A DNA stretch of 5,567 bases, from NCBI GenBank assembly GCA_023489205.1, contig JAMDDF010000067.1, positions 1-5,567 of the forward strand. Reading direction: 5' to 3'. A program made the position numbers and the translations under genes. This DNA comes from Actinomycetota bacterium (GTDB lineage: Bacteria > Actinomycetota > Acidimicrobiia > Acidimicrobiales > Palsa-688). The notes below the pieces were generated by a model that did no database searches, was not told the origin of the DNA, and saw only the letters and a list, made by a program, of their open reading frames with translations. Below are positions 1 to 5,567 of this stretch, piece after piece. Each line of letters starts with the position of its first letter. Position 1 is the stretch's first letter.

Positions 1-347
1 GACAACGAGTCGATGCGTGACCGTGTCGCCCGGTGAGGATGGCCACCTACAACGCGGCCTCGTCCCTCGCGGCGCTGCTCGCCTCTCACTTCCGCCGTGC
101 CGAAGACGAAGCCCGCACGTTGCTTTTCGAAGCGTTCCGCTCCCCAGCCGACATGGAGGTCGTTGGCGACGACCTGCACGTGCGGCTCGAGCCGCTCTCG
201 GAGCCGAGGCGCAGCCGGGCAATAGCGGGCTTGTGCGAAGAGCTGAACGCGACCGGGACCATTTACCCCGGGACCAAGCTTCGCCTCGTCTACTCCGTGA
301 AGGGCGGGCAAGTGCCAACGGTTACGGGCGTCCCGGCACAGGCCTGA
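1..347 (+). pseudogene. Transposase C-terminal remnant, frameshifted and cut by the window edge
   Basis: This is the tail of an insertion-sequence transposase. The frame starting at base 1 reads DNESMRDRVAR and hits TGA at 34-36. The reading then continues in the frame of 33-347, which begins (GTG at 33, ATG at 39) with MATYNAASSLAALLASH and ends at TGA 345-347. That second frame has its own TGA at 18-20, so the switch must lie at about 21-33. One extra base near CGG|GTG would join the two parts into a continuous ...RVARVRMATYNAASS... protein. The tail fits the C-termini I know from some DDE-type transposases: a YNA segment, a region like HVRLEPLSEPRRSRAIAGL, then LCEELNATGTIYPGTKL and LVYSV. 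I cannot name the IS family with confidence, and the catalytic part lies outside the window. It could instead be read as a 104-residue hypothetical gene from GTG 33, but the upstream match argues for a broken gene. A sequencing error is also possible. Confidence 0.66.
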
Positions 348-559
348 AGCCTCGCAACCGGCCCCCCCGTCCCTGCCGTAGCGCGACTTGGGCTACTGGC
401 CCGACGACGCCCGTCCCCAATCGAAGGGGCGACGGGCCTCAGCGAGGGAGGTGGAAGCACTCAGCCACAAGGCGTTGAGGTCACGATCCTGCTTGCCCCG
501 TGAGGCCCAGCCACAACTCGACTATCCCGCCATGCTGGGAGTCCTGGATCCGAGGTCCA
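348..559. other. Intergenic region between transposase remnant and operon end
   Basis: These 212 bases separate two convergent genes. I see no convincing coding frame. Open frames here run into neighbouring genes in the wrong phase and show no family resemblance. The stretch contains the hairpin at 409-437 and a weaker 6-base-pair inverted repeat, CCCAGC at 506-511 with GCTGGG at 534-539. If the transposase belongs to a complete insertion sequence, its right end should fall somewhere here. The partner inverted repeat would be outside the window, so the boundary cannot be placed. Confidence 0.5.
409..437. terminator. GC-rich hairpin between convergent genes, possible bidirectional terminator
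   Basis: GCCCGTCCCC at 409-418 can pair with GGGGCGACGGGC at 426-437 across the 7-base loop AATCGAA. The outer seven pairs (GCCCGTC with GACGGGC) are perfect, then one C at 430 bulges, then CCC pairs with GGG. The hairpin lies 62 bases after the transposase stop and about 120 bases beyond the stop of the minus-strand operon. No T-rich tract follows on either strand, so it is not a standard intrinsic terminator. It could slow polymerase from both sides, or be part of the end structure of the insertion sequence. The pairing is visible, but the function is inferred. Confidence 0.4.
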
Positions 560-1699
560 TTACACGTTCCTTGTGGATGTAGGAAGATCGGTCGCGTCGT
601 TGGGGAGGTGGTCGCCTGTGGCAAAGGTTTGCAGCAGCGCGTGTAGATGGTCGGCTGTCGCTTCCCAGGGGTAGCGGCGAGCTCGCTGTTGACCCTTGTG
701 GCGCAACTGGCAGCGGCGAGCGTTGTTGGTCCAGAGATCGGCCATCTCGGTGCCGAGAGCGTCGGCGCTGTGTGGCTGCACCACCACCGCGGCGTCTTCG
801 ACCACTTCGTCAACAGCTGGGGTCGTCGAGACGATTAGCGCTGCGCCACAAGCGAGGGCCTCGAGGGGTTGGAGGCCAAAGCCTTCGTAGAGCGCAGGCT
901 GGACACAGAGGGCGGCATCAGCATAGCAGCGACGCAACTGCTCGTCGCTGATGCGCCCCAGCAGCTGGACGCGGTGCTCAAGGTGGAGCCGCTTAGCTTC
1001 GTGGATAACAGCCTGGGCATATCGCCCGAGGTTGCCCGCGATGGCGAGATCCGGTAGGGAGGCGCCTAGCTGGAGAGCATGTGCGTATGCCTTGACCACG
1101 AGGACGCTTTGGTCGCGCGCCTCGCTGCCAAGGTGGAAGACGAGATCCTCTTTGGGCTTGGTTTCGCCTGGGTGGAACGTTGTGTAGTCCACCCCGAGCG
1201 GTACCACTTCAGTGGGCGGCAGCGCGTCGCCGAAACGGTCTGCAAGCTGGTTAGCGACGCTGTGAGAGCAAGTTATGAGAGAGCGGCAGCGCAGGACGCT
1301 TCGTCGCATGGCAGCTCGCTGGTAAGTGCGTCGGAGGTACTCTTTGGGGCCGTTGACGGGCGTGAAGGTCCACCGAACGTGCGGGTCCTCTGGTATGTGG
1401 AGCACGACCGGTGGGCCCCAAAGTGGCCCGCACTCCGCAAGAGAATAGACGGCGGTGGCTTTCACCCGGCGGGCGTAAGTAGGAAGGCCAACTTGTTCCC
1501 AAAGACTCATAGGCATCAGGGGTGCCGTTAGGACATTGGGCAGGTGGGACAGTGCTTCCCGGCCGTACGCGCTCGTGACGACGACGTACTCGGCCCCGTC
1601 GGTCCGGGCTACGAGTAAGGGGAAGACTTTCCGGAGGGCGCGTGCAACCCCACGACCACCGGGCCGGATGGCCATGCCGTCCAGAAGAATCCGCTTCAC
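560..1699 (-). CDS. GT4-family glycosyltransferase (last gene of operon)
   Basis: This is a retaining glycosyltransferase of the GT4/GT-B type, 379 residues, probably cytosolic or loosely membrane-associated. It would transfer a sugar from a nucleotide donor to a growing glycan. The N-terminal domain has the glycine-rich acceptor-side loop RPGGRGVARAL (12-22) and an LWEQVGLP segment (66-73) of the kind seen in mannosyl- and rhamnosyltransferase-like GT4 enzymes. The linker has CSHSVANQL (144-152) and VVPLGVD (165-171). The C-terminal donor domain has LLGRISDEQL (246-255) and the EX7E motif EGFGLQPLE with Glu272 and Glu280. YPWEATA (343-349) matches the usual C-terminal YxWE helix. I chose GTG at 1699 because it overlaps the stop of the preceding gene as GTGA, indicating translational coupling. 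The open frame extends upstream to a TTG at 1744, but that would overlap the neighbour by 49 bases and add residues before the first beta strand. No transmembrane helix is evident. Donor and acceptor cannot be read from the sequence. Confidence 0.93.
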   Translation of the reverse strand: MKRILLDGMAIRPGGRGVARALRKVFPLLVARTDGAEYVVVTSAYGREALSHLPNVLTAPLMPMSLWEQVGLPTYARRVKATAVYSLAECGPLWGPPVVLHIPEDPHVRWTFTPVNGPKEYLRRTYQRAAMRRSVLRCRSLITCSHSVANQLADRFGDALPPTEVVPLGVDYTTFHPGETKPKEDLVFHLGSEARDQSVLVVKAYAHALQLGASLPDLAIAGNLGRYAQAVIHEAKRLHLEHRVQLLGRISDEQLRRCYADAALCVQPALYEGFGLQPLEALACGAALIVSTTPAVDEVVEDAAVVVQPHSADALGTEMADLWTNNARRCQLRHKGQQRARRYPWEATADHLHALLQTFATGDHLPNDATDLPTSTRNV

Positions 1700-2949
1700 G
1701 CGTACGGCCCCGGGGTATTTATCGGGGCTATTGACCGGCCGCAACTTGCTTGTCGATAGAGGAAGGCTTCCAAGCGAGGACCGACGAGGCGCGCGTCGAA
1801 AAAGGTACGAAAGCGTGCGCTAGCGGCGCGACCGGCGGCTTGCCGGACTGTCTCGTCTTCGAGGAGGTCCATCAGGGTGCGTGAGGCCGCTTGCGGGTCG
1901 TCCAAGGGCCAGTAACGCCCCTCCATGCCGTCGGAGAAGAGTTCAACGGTGCCTCCCCGGGCAGCCGCCACGACCGGTAGTCCAGCGGCTAGGGCCTCGA
2001 TGAGAGCTATCGGACCGGTCTCGACCGGAGAGGCGTGCACGTAGGCGCGGTAGGCTGGCAGGGCCGCGCGGACATTGGGGTCGAAGCCACGGAACCGAAC
2101 CTGGCCAGCTAAACCCAAGTCGTCCGCTCTGCGCTCCAAGTGCTGGCGGATCCGGCCGGTACCGTAGATGTCGAGCGTGTATTCCCTGCCGGCACGTTTG
2201 GCTAAGCCAAGGACGCGGAGTATGAAGTCCTGGTTTTTTTCCCATTCGAGGGCCCCTACTGTGACCAAGTCCGCAAGGGGCTTCCCATGGTCGCGAGTTT
2301 GGAGTGGCCTCACGAAGTTGTGGATGACCTCCGAGGGGACTTTCGCAGCCTGGGGGACAGCTTCGACGAACTGCTCGCGCGTAGCTCGGGACACGTACAC
2401 CATCCCGTCCAGGTAAGCGACGACCTCTCGCTCGGAGCGCTCGATGGCTCTGGCCTCATGCCCCCCGGCCCTGATGAGTTTCTTACTCACCCACCCGTTT
2501 GCTTGCGAGCGCAGGAAGTGGACGGCCATGACGACTCGCTGGTGAGGCCCCTGCCTGGCCAGGATGCTGGCTTTTGCGGCCTCCGGTCCCTGTGCGTAGA
2601 TAACGGCCGGGCCGAGGCCGGCGAGCCGTCGGCGCAGGGCGTTGGCGAGAAAGGCGGTGTGCCAGTAGCGGTACCAGGCCACGCTTGCCGGTGGGGCGAC
2701 GTGCTGGAGGAGCGGACGGAGGCCGAAGACGGGCGTGGACAAGGGTCGGCCCCAGCTGAACGGGGTGACGAGGTCGGGCGTCAGGGTTTTCTGGTCCAGG
2801 TACCAACAAAACTCGCGTACGTGGGTATGGACGCCTGTTGTGCCGTCGGGACGCAGGATGGTCGCTATGACCAGGGGCAATGGTGTGACCGAGCGCTGGT
2901 TGATCTCTGGCAAGGAGCCACCTGCCCTGGGGCTAATTGCTGGTGTCAT
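1696..2949 (-). CDS. GT4-family glycosyltransferase
   Basis: This is a second GT-B glycosyltransferase of the GT4 family, 417 residues, a normal length. The N-terminal Rossmann domain begins at about residue 25 (PLVIATILRPDG) and carries the loop GTTGVHTHVREF (36-47), which fits the GG-type acceptor loop of GT4 enzymes. Further on are VYVSRATREQF (184-194), VIHNFV (208-213), the start of the donor domain at VTVGALEWEKNQD (229-241), LDIYGTG (259-265) and VRFRGF (284-289). The EX7E motif ETGPIALIE has Glu310 and Glu318, followed by ALAAGLPVVAA. The start ATG at 2949 forms an ATGA overlap with the stop of the upstream amidohydrolase. Its own stop overlaps the next GT4 start as GTGA. No strong Shine-Dalgarno sequence precedes the ATG, so expression probably depends on coupling. 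The first 24 residues are not part of the fold. It is clearly different from the adjacent GT4, so each probably adds a different residue. Substrates are unknown. Confidence 0.93.
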   Translation of the reverse strand: MTPAISPRAGGSLPEINQRSVTPLPLVIATILRPDGTTGVHTHVREFCWYLDQKTLTPDLVTPFSWGRPLSTPVFGLRPLLQHVAPPASVAWYRYWHTAFLANALRRRLAGLGPAVIYAQGPEAAKASILARQGPHQRVVMAVHFLRSQANGWVSKKLIRAGGHEARAIERSEREVVAYLDGMVYVSRATREQFVEAVPQAAKVPSEVIHNFVRPLQTRDHGKPLADLVTVGALEWEKNQDFILRVLGLAKRAGREYTLDIYGTGRIRQHLERRADDLGLAGQVRFRGFDPNVRAALPAYRAYVHASPVETGPIALIEALAAGLPVVAAARGGTVELFSDGMEGRYWPLDDPQAASRTLMDLLEDETVRQAAGRAASARFRTFFDARLVGPRLEAFLYRQASCGRSIAPINTPGPYA

Positions 2950-4184
2950 GCTGGTACGTTTTTGCCTGGGCCCATGCCTAGGAGCGCGTTCGCGTTGGCA
3001 CTGTAGACCTTTTCCAGCACCTCGGACGGCAGGTCGAGGCCGTAGATGTTCCAGCGCCCAGACCCAGGGAGCGGCTCGTCTGTATAGGAGAAGTACTCGT
3101 CTGCGGTTTCCAAGAAGCGGAAGTAGATCCGCAGAAGTCCCTCGCGAAGCGGGAAGACATCGGTCCCAAAGACGATGCGGCCGGGGTAACGGAGGAACAG
3201 GTCGCGGGCGGCTCGGGGCTGGCGGCCCAGCTGGAGGTGTACCCAGGCTATGTCGACGAAGAAGTTGGGGTAGCGCTCGAACATACCTGCCAAGTACGAC
3301 AAGTTTTCGGGGTAGAGGCCGTGTGCGGCCACGAACGTCGTACCGGAATGGCGGGCTACGACGGTCTCCACTGCGCCAATCAGCTTGTGGAAGCGCTCCT
3401 TCCCACCTCTGTGCTGCTGGCGCCAGCGCAGGAGCTCCTCTAGGCGTTCATTGCTGCGGTCTGCCTGGGAGAAAAAAGCCACAGGGTCTGCCACGTGCAT
3501 GAGCACGGGCACCCCTTGCGACCCGGCCGCTTCCCACAGCGGGGCAAGCCGCTCGTCATCGGGCAACACAAGGCGGCCCTGCGCCCGCACCTGCGTACCG
3601 ATGTCCTTCCATACCTTCAGGCCTCGGGCGCCCGCAGCCACAGAGCGCTCCAGCGACTTGGCGAGCAGCTCCGGTCCTTCCGGGCGCTCCAGGAGCCGCC
3701 AGTCCACGTGGCAGAAGGTGAAGAAGCGGGCCGGGTGAGCTCGGTCGTAACGCTCGAGGTTTTCTTCCAGCTCCCGGCCCCAGCGCCCGTCTAGGTTGAC
3801 CATGCTCTCGACGTTGCAGGCGTCCATGAGGTCGAGGAGGCTTCGTACGTCTTGCTCCGTCCAGGAGCCGTCCGGGCTCAGCCAGCGCCCGAGGTGGGTG
3901 TGGAAGTTGACGGCGGGAAAGCACGCCCGCTGTATAGGGGTGACGGGCACCTCGAGGGTAGAGGCGGGGGCGTAATCGCCGAGGCGTGGTCCCTTGGCAC
4001 GCCAGCGCCGGTAGGCGCGCCCGGCTTCCACGACGAGCATCGGGACATGGCGGTGCCCGAACTGCACGGGAGGCTCACGCTCTTCACTGTAACCAACTGG
4101 CACCCCATCGCTTGCCCGCACTCCACGGGGAGTGGACTTCTCACCTGGATTGGCAGAGGCCACAGGCTGTGCGTGGGAAGGCAC
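2946..4184 (-). CDS. Amidohydrolase-2 family metal-dependent hydrolase with N-terminal extension
   Basis: This is a TIM-barrel metal-dependent hydrolase or decarboxylase of the amidohydrolase-2 (COG2159-like) group, 412 residues. All expected metal and catalytic positions appear in order: HTH (His95, His97), a lysine in GLKVWKD (Lys190 or Lys193), His230 in LMHVADP, His288 in AAHG and Asp342 in FGTDVFP. The C-terminus IYGLDLPSEVLEKVY followed by NANALLG is typical of the family, where a final helix follows the last barrel strand. I chose GTG at 4184 because GGAG (4191-4194) sits six bases upstream. A TTG at 4196 would extend the frame by four residues, but it falls on the ribosome-binding site. 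HTH begins only at residue 95, whereas in this family it usually lies near the N-terminus. The first 40 or so residues are polar and look disordered. A later ATG at 4040 has no visible ribosome-binding site. The gene sits between a sugar kinase and glycosyltransferases, suggesting a role in glycan precursor chemistry, but no substrate can be assigned. Confidence 0.88.
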   Translation of the reverse strand: MPSHAQPVASANPGEKSTPRGVRASDGVPVGYSEEREPPVQFGHRHVPMLVVEAGRAYRRWRAKGPRLGDYAPASTLEVPVTPIQRACFPAVNFHTHLGRWLSPDGSWTEQDVRSLLDLMDACNVESMVNLDGRWGRELEENLERYDRAHPARFFTFCHVDWRLLERPEGPELLAKSLERSVAAGARGLKVWKDIGTQVRAQGRLVLPDDERLAPLWEAAGSQGVPVLMHVADPVAFFSQADRSNERLEELLRWRQQHRGGKERFHKLIGAVETVVARHSGTTFVAAHGLYPENLSYLAGMFERYPNFFVDIAWVHLQLGRQPRAARDLFLRYPGRIVFGTDVFPLREGLLRIYFRFLETADEYFSYTDEPLPGSGRWNIYGLDLPSEVLEKVYSANANALLGMGPGKNVPA

Positions 4185-4186
4185 TG

Positions 4187-5176
4187 TCAGCTCCAAATGT
4201 CCCTCAGCACGTTGAACACAACCCGTGAACCCAGCCGGTCAAGCCGGACCGGCAGTTCCCGCATATGCGAGAGGGCTTCGCGCACGGCCGCTTGGCTCTC
4301 CTGAGGGCAGATGACTAGGAGGAACCCGCCCCCACCCGCCCCCGTGACCTTGGCGCCCGTCGCCCCCGCCTCGAGCGCCAGGCTGACGGCCCGGTCGATG
4401 GCTCCGTTGGTGACCCCCGTGGCGAGCTTGCGTTTGAGCGCCCAGCTGTCCCTCATTGCCTCTCCCACCGCGTCCACACTGCCCCGCCGGAGGCCATCTG
4501 CTGCCGAAGCAGCCAGTTCACGGAGGCCGTCGAGCTCTTCCTGGCTGCGGCCCACGTTGGCTGACTGTTCGGTGAGGATCGTTGTCGCGTTGCGGGTCAC
4601 ACCCGTAAAAAAGAGCATCATTTGGTCCTGCAGCCCCCGGCGCTCCGCCATGGTTATGCCCACCTCGTCGGCCACGACGCGGTCGCCGGGGCCGAAGCGG
4701 ATGTCGCGGATGCCGCCCAGCGCTGCGATGTACTGGTCCTGGCGGCCGATCTTCTTGCCGCATCGGTCTATCTCTATCGTGCAGGCTCCCTCGGCTAGCT
4801 CCTCAGCCGAGGCGTGGTGGCCCTGGTAGGCCCAGAGCGCGTGGAGCAGCCCGACCGTGACCGACGACGAGGAGCCGAGGCCCGACCCGGCCGAGGGGAT
4901 GTCGGCCAGCATGGTGACCTCCACACCGTTTCGCACCCCCGTCATGTACATGGCCTCCCGGACAAGCTCGTGCTTGAGCTGCTCGACGCGCGAAACGATC
5001 TCCTTTTGCGAGTAGTTGACGTATATGTCTTCGTCGAAGCGCTGTTTCACGATCACGTAGACGTACTTGTCGATGGCGCAGTTGAGCACCCGCCCGCCGT
5101 GCTCGCGATAATAGTCCGGGAGGTCGGTGCCCCCACCTACGAGGCCCACCCGGAGAGGCGTTTGCGTGATGATCAT
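4187..5176 (-). CDS. GHMP-family sugar kinase, D-glycero-D-manno-heptose 7-phosphate kinase-like
   Basis: This is a cytosolic ATP-dependent small-molecule kinase of the GHMP superfamily, 329 residues, the usual length of heptose 7-phosphate kinases of the HddA type. Those enzymes phosphorylate C1 of D-glycero-D-manno-heptose 7-phosphate on the route to nucleotide-activated heptose. The N-terminal substrate motif TPLRVGLVGGGTDLPDYY (6-23) is characteristic of this subgroup. The ATP-binding loop PSAGSGLGSSSS (94-105) is the GHMP P-loop equivalent. GRQDQY (144-149) supplies the likely catalytic Asp147. The C-terminal motif KVTGAGGGGFLL (276-287) completes the fold. The start is ATG at 5176, which forms an ATGA overlap with the preceding epimerase and gives a protein beginning MIITQTPLRVG. 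An open frame continues upstream, but that part is arginine-rich and lies over the epimerase. The kinase fold is certain. The heptose substrate is inferred from the N-terminal motif, and a fucose- or other sugar-kinase role remains possible because no other heptose-pathway gene is in view. Confidence 0.92.
   Translation of the reverse strand: MIITQTPLRVGLVGGGTDLPDYYREHGGRVLNCAIDKYVYVIVKQRFDEDIYVNYSQKEIVSRVEQLKHELVREAMYMTGVRNGVEVTMLADIPSAGSGLGSSSSVTVGLLHALWAYQGHHASAEELAEGACTIEIDRCGKKIGRQDQYIAALGGIRDIRFGPGDRVVADEVGITMAERRGLQDQMMLFFTGVTRNATTILTEQSANVGRSQEELDGLRELAASAADGLRRGSVDAVGEAMRDSWALKRKLATGVTNGAIDRAVSLALEAGATGAKVTGAGGGGFLLVICPQESQAAVREALSHMRELPVRLDRLGSRVVFNVLRDIWS
4191..4194 (-). promoter_or_regulatory. 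Ribosome-binding site of the amidohydrolase gene
   Basis: GGAG on the minus strand lies six bases before GTG at 4184-4182. The TGA stop of the upstream kinase (4189-4187) falls inside the spacer. This decides the start in favour of GTG 4184 over TTG 4196, which overlaps the run containing this site. Ribosomes ending on the kinase could re-initiate here directly. Confidence 0.65.
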
Positions 5177-5567
5177 CTCTTCGCGCCTTTCGCCTTGCGC
5201 ACCACACCGAGCGCCCGCATGCGGGCGTCGGCCTCGGCGAGCACGCCGTCGAGCCCAGGCACCCCTACCAGCCATTCGGCGTAGGCCTTGACTGAATCTG
5301 CCGGCGTCCTCCGCGGCTTCCAGCCGAGCTCGCCCAAGGCGCTCACGTCGGAGAGGATGTGGCGGGTGTCGCCGAAGCGGTACTCGCCGGTCACCCTGGC
5401 CTGCACCTCCGAGCCGTACTGGTGCCGGACAGTATCAGCGAACTGCTCCGTCGTGACCGCCTCGGCCCCTCCCACGTTGAACACCCGCCCAATGGCGCCC
5501 TCGTCCTCGAGCACGAGCACGTTGGCGTCCACGACGTCCGCTATATTGACGTAGTCACGGACGTTTT
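5173..5567 (-). CDS. NAD-dependent sugar-nucleotide epimerase/dehydratase, C-terminal part
   Basis: These are the last 131 residues of an extended short-chain dehydrogenase/reductase. The gene enters from the right edge, so its N-terminal NAD-binding Rossmann domain and catalytic YxxxK are missing from the window. The visible part starts NVRDYVNIADVVDANVLVLE, the well-conserved RDYV.xxDVVxA segment of the UDP-glucose 4-epimerase, dTDP-glucose dehydratase and GDP-mannose dehydratase group. It continues with GRVFNVGGAEAVTTEQF and the later FGDTRHILSDVSALGELGW, matching the substrate-binding GDxRHxxxDxSxAxxxLGW element of these enzymes, then a terminal helix (SVKAYAEWL). A GTG at 5532 is internal, because the conserved block continues upstream of it. 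The stop overlaps the kinase start as ATGA, so the two are co-translated. The likely role is to epimerise or dehydrate a nucleotide sugar for the same glycan. The exact sugar cannot be told from this half. Confidence 0.9.
   Translation of the reverse strand, partial: NVRDYVNIADVVDANVLVLEDEGAIGRVFNVGGAEAVTTEQFADTVRHQYGSEVQARVTGEYRFGDTRHILSDVSALGELGWKPRRTPADSVKAYAEWLVGVPGLDGVLAEADARMRALGVVRKAKGAKR

Larger units (their letters stand above)
560..5567 (-). other. Five-gene glycan biosynthesis operon, translationally coupled
   Basis: All five minus-strand genes are contiguous with no room for internal promoters. The junctions are ATGA (5173-5176), a 2-base gap (4185-4186), ATGA (2946-2949) and GTGA (1696-1699). 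The order is epimerase, kinase, amidohydrolase, GT4, GT4. The promoter must lie beyond the right edge. The operon ends at TAA (560-562), and no T-tailed terminator follows. The layout suggests precursor synthesis genes placed before transfer genes, as is common in exopolysaccharide, capsule and S-layer glycan loci. Confidence 0.8.

Noticed and set aside
17..478. A 153-residue plus-strand open frame covering the transposase tail and the gap beyond
   Set aside because: Its protein is arginine- and proline-rich with no family resemblance and is out of phase with the recognisable transposase tail, so it is a shadow of a GC-rich region.
506..539. Inverted repeat CCCAGC/GCTGGG near the operon end
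   Set aside because: The stem is only six pairs with a 22-base loop and no T-run, too weak to call a terminator.
2287..3006. A 239-residue plus-strand open frame opposite the first GT4 gene
   Set aside because: It lies antisense to a clear glycosyltransferase with all its motifs, and its own translation shows no recognisable fold or domain.
5177..5275. Possible 33-residue N-terminal extension of the GHMP kinase
   Set aside because: The extension is arginine-rich, overlaps the epimerase by about 100 bases and precedes the family's normal start. The ATG at 5176 forms a clean ATGA overlap.
4814..5284. A 156-residue plus-strand open frame opposite the kinase
   Set aside because: It is the antisense shadow of the GHMP kinase, whose three conserved motifs are all intact on the minus strand.

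Overview
The window comes from a GC-rich bacterium whose identity I cannot fix. It shows most of the downstream part of a minus-strand glycan or sugar-nucleotide operon, facing a broken plus-strand transposase remnant at the left edge. The high GC, the GTG start codons and the tightly overlapping genes would suit an actinobacterium, a chloroflexote or a high-GC thermophilic firmicute. Nothing in the sequence decides between them.

Left edge (1-347, plus strand): the C-terminal tail of an insertion-sequence transposase. Its reading frame shifts by one base near position 30, so it looks like a decayed copy. Positions 348-559 hold no convincing gene. This stretch lies between two convergent genes and contains a strong GC-rich hairpin (409-437) and a weaker one (506-539).

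The rest of the window (560-5567) is one minus-strand operon, read from right to left: (a) the C-terminal part of an extended short-chain-dehydrogenase sugar-nucleotide epimerase or dehydratase, cut by the window edge; (b) a GHMP-family sugar kinase resembling D-glycero-D-manno-heptose 7-phosphate kinase; (c) a metal-dependent amidohydrolase of the amidohydrolase-2 (COG2159-like) type with an unusually long N-terminal extension; (d) a GT4 glycosyltransferase; (e) a second, divergent GT4 glycosyltransferase. The four junctions are an ATGA overlap, a 2-base gap with a clear ribosome-binding site, an ATGA overlap and a GTGA overlap. This indicates a single, translationally coupled transcript whose promoter lies beyond the right edge.

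A working model is that the epimerase and kinase make an activated sugar, possibly a heptose, and the two GT4 enzymes transfer sugars to an exopolysaccharide, capsule, S-layer glycan or glycolipid. The amidohydrolase is the least explained member. Its position between the kinase and the transferases suggests a tailoring or precursor step that I cannot name. No CRISPR array, tRNA, rRNA or riboswitch was seen.
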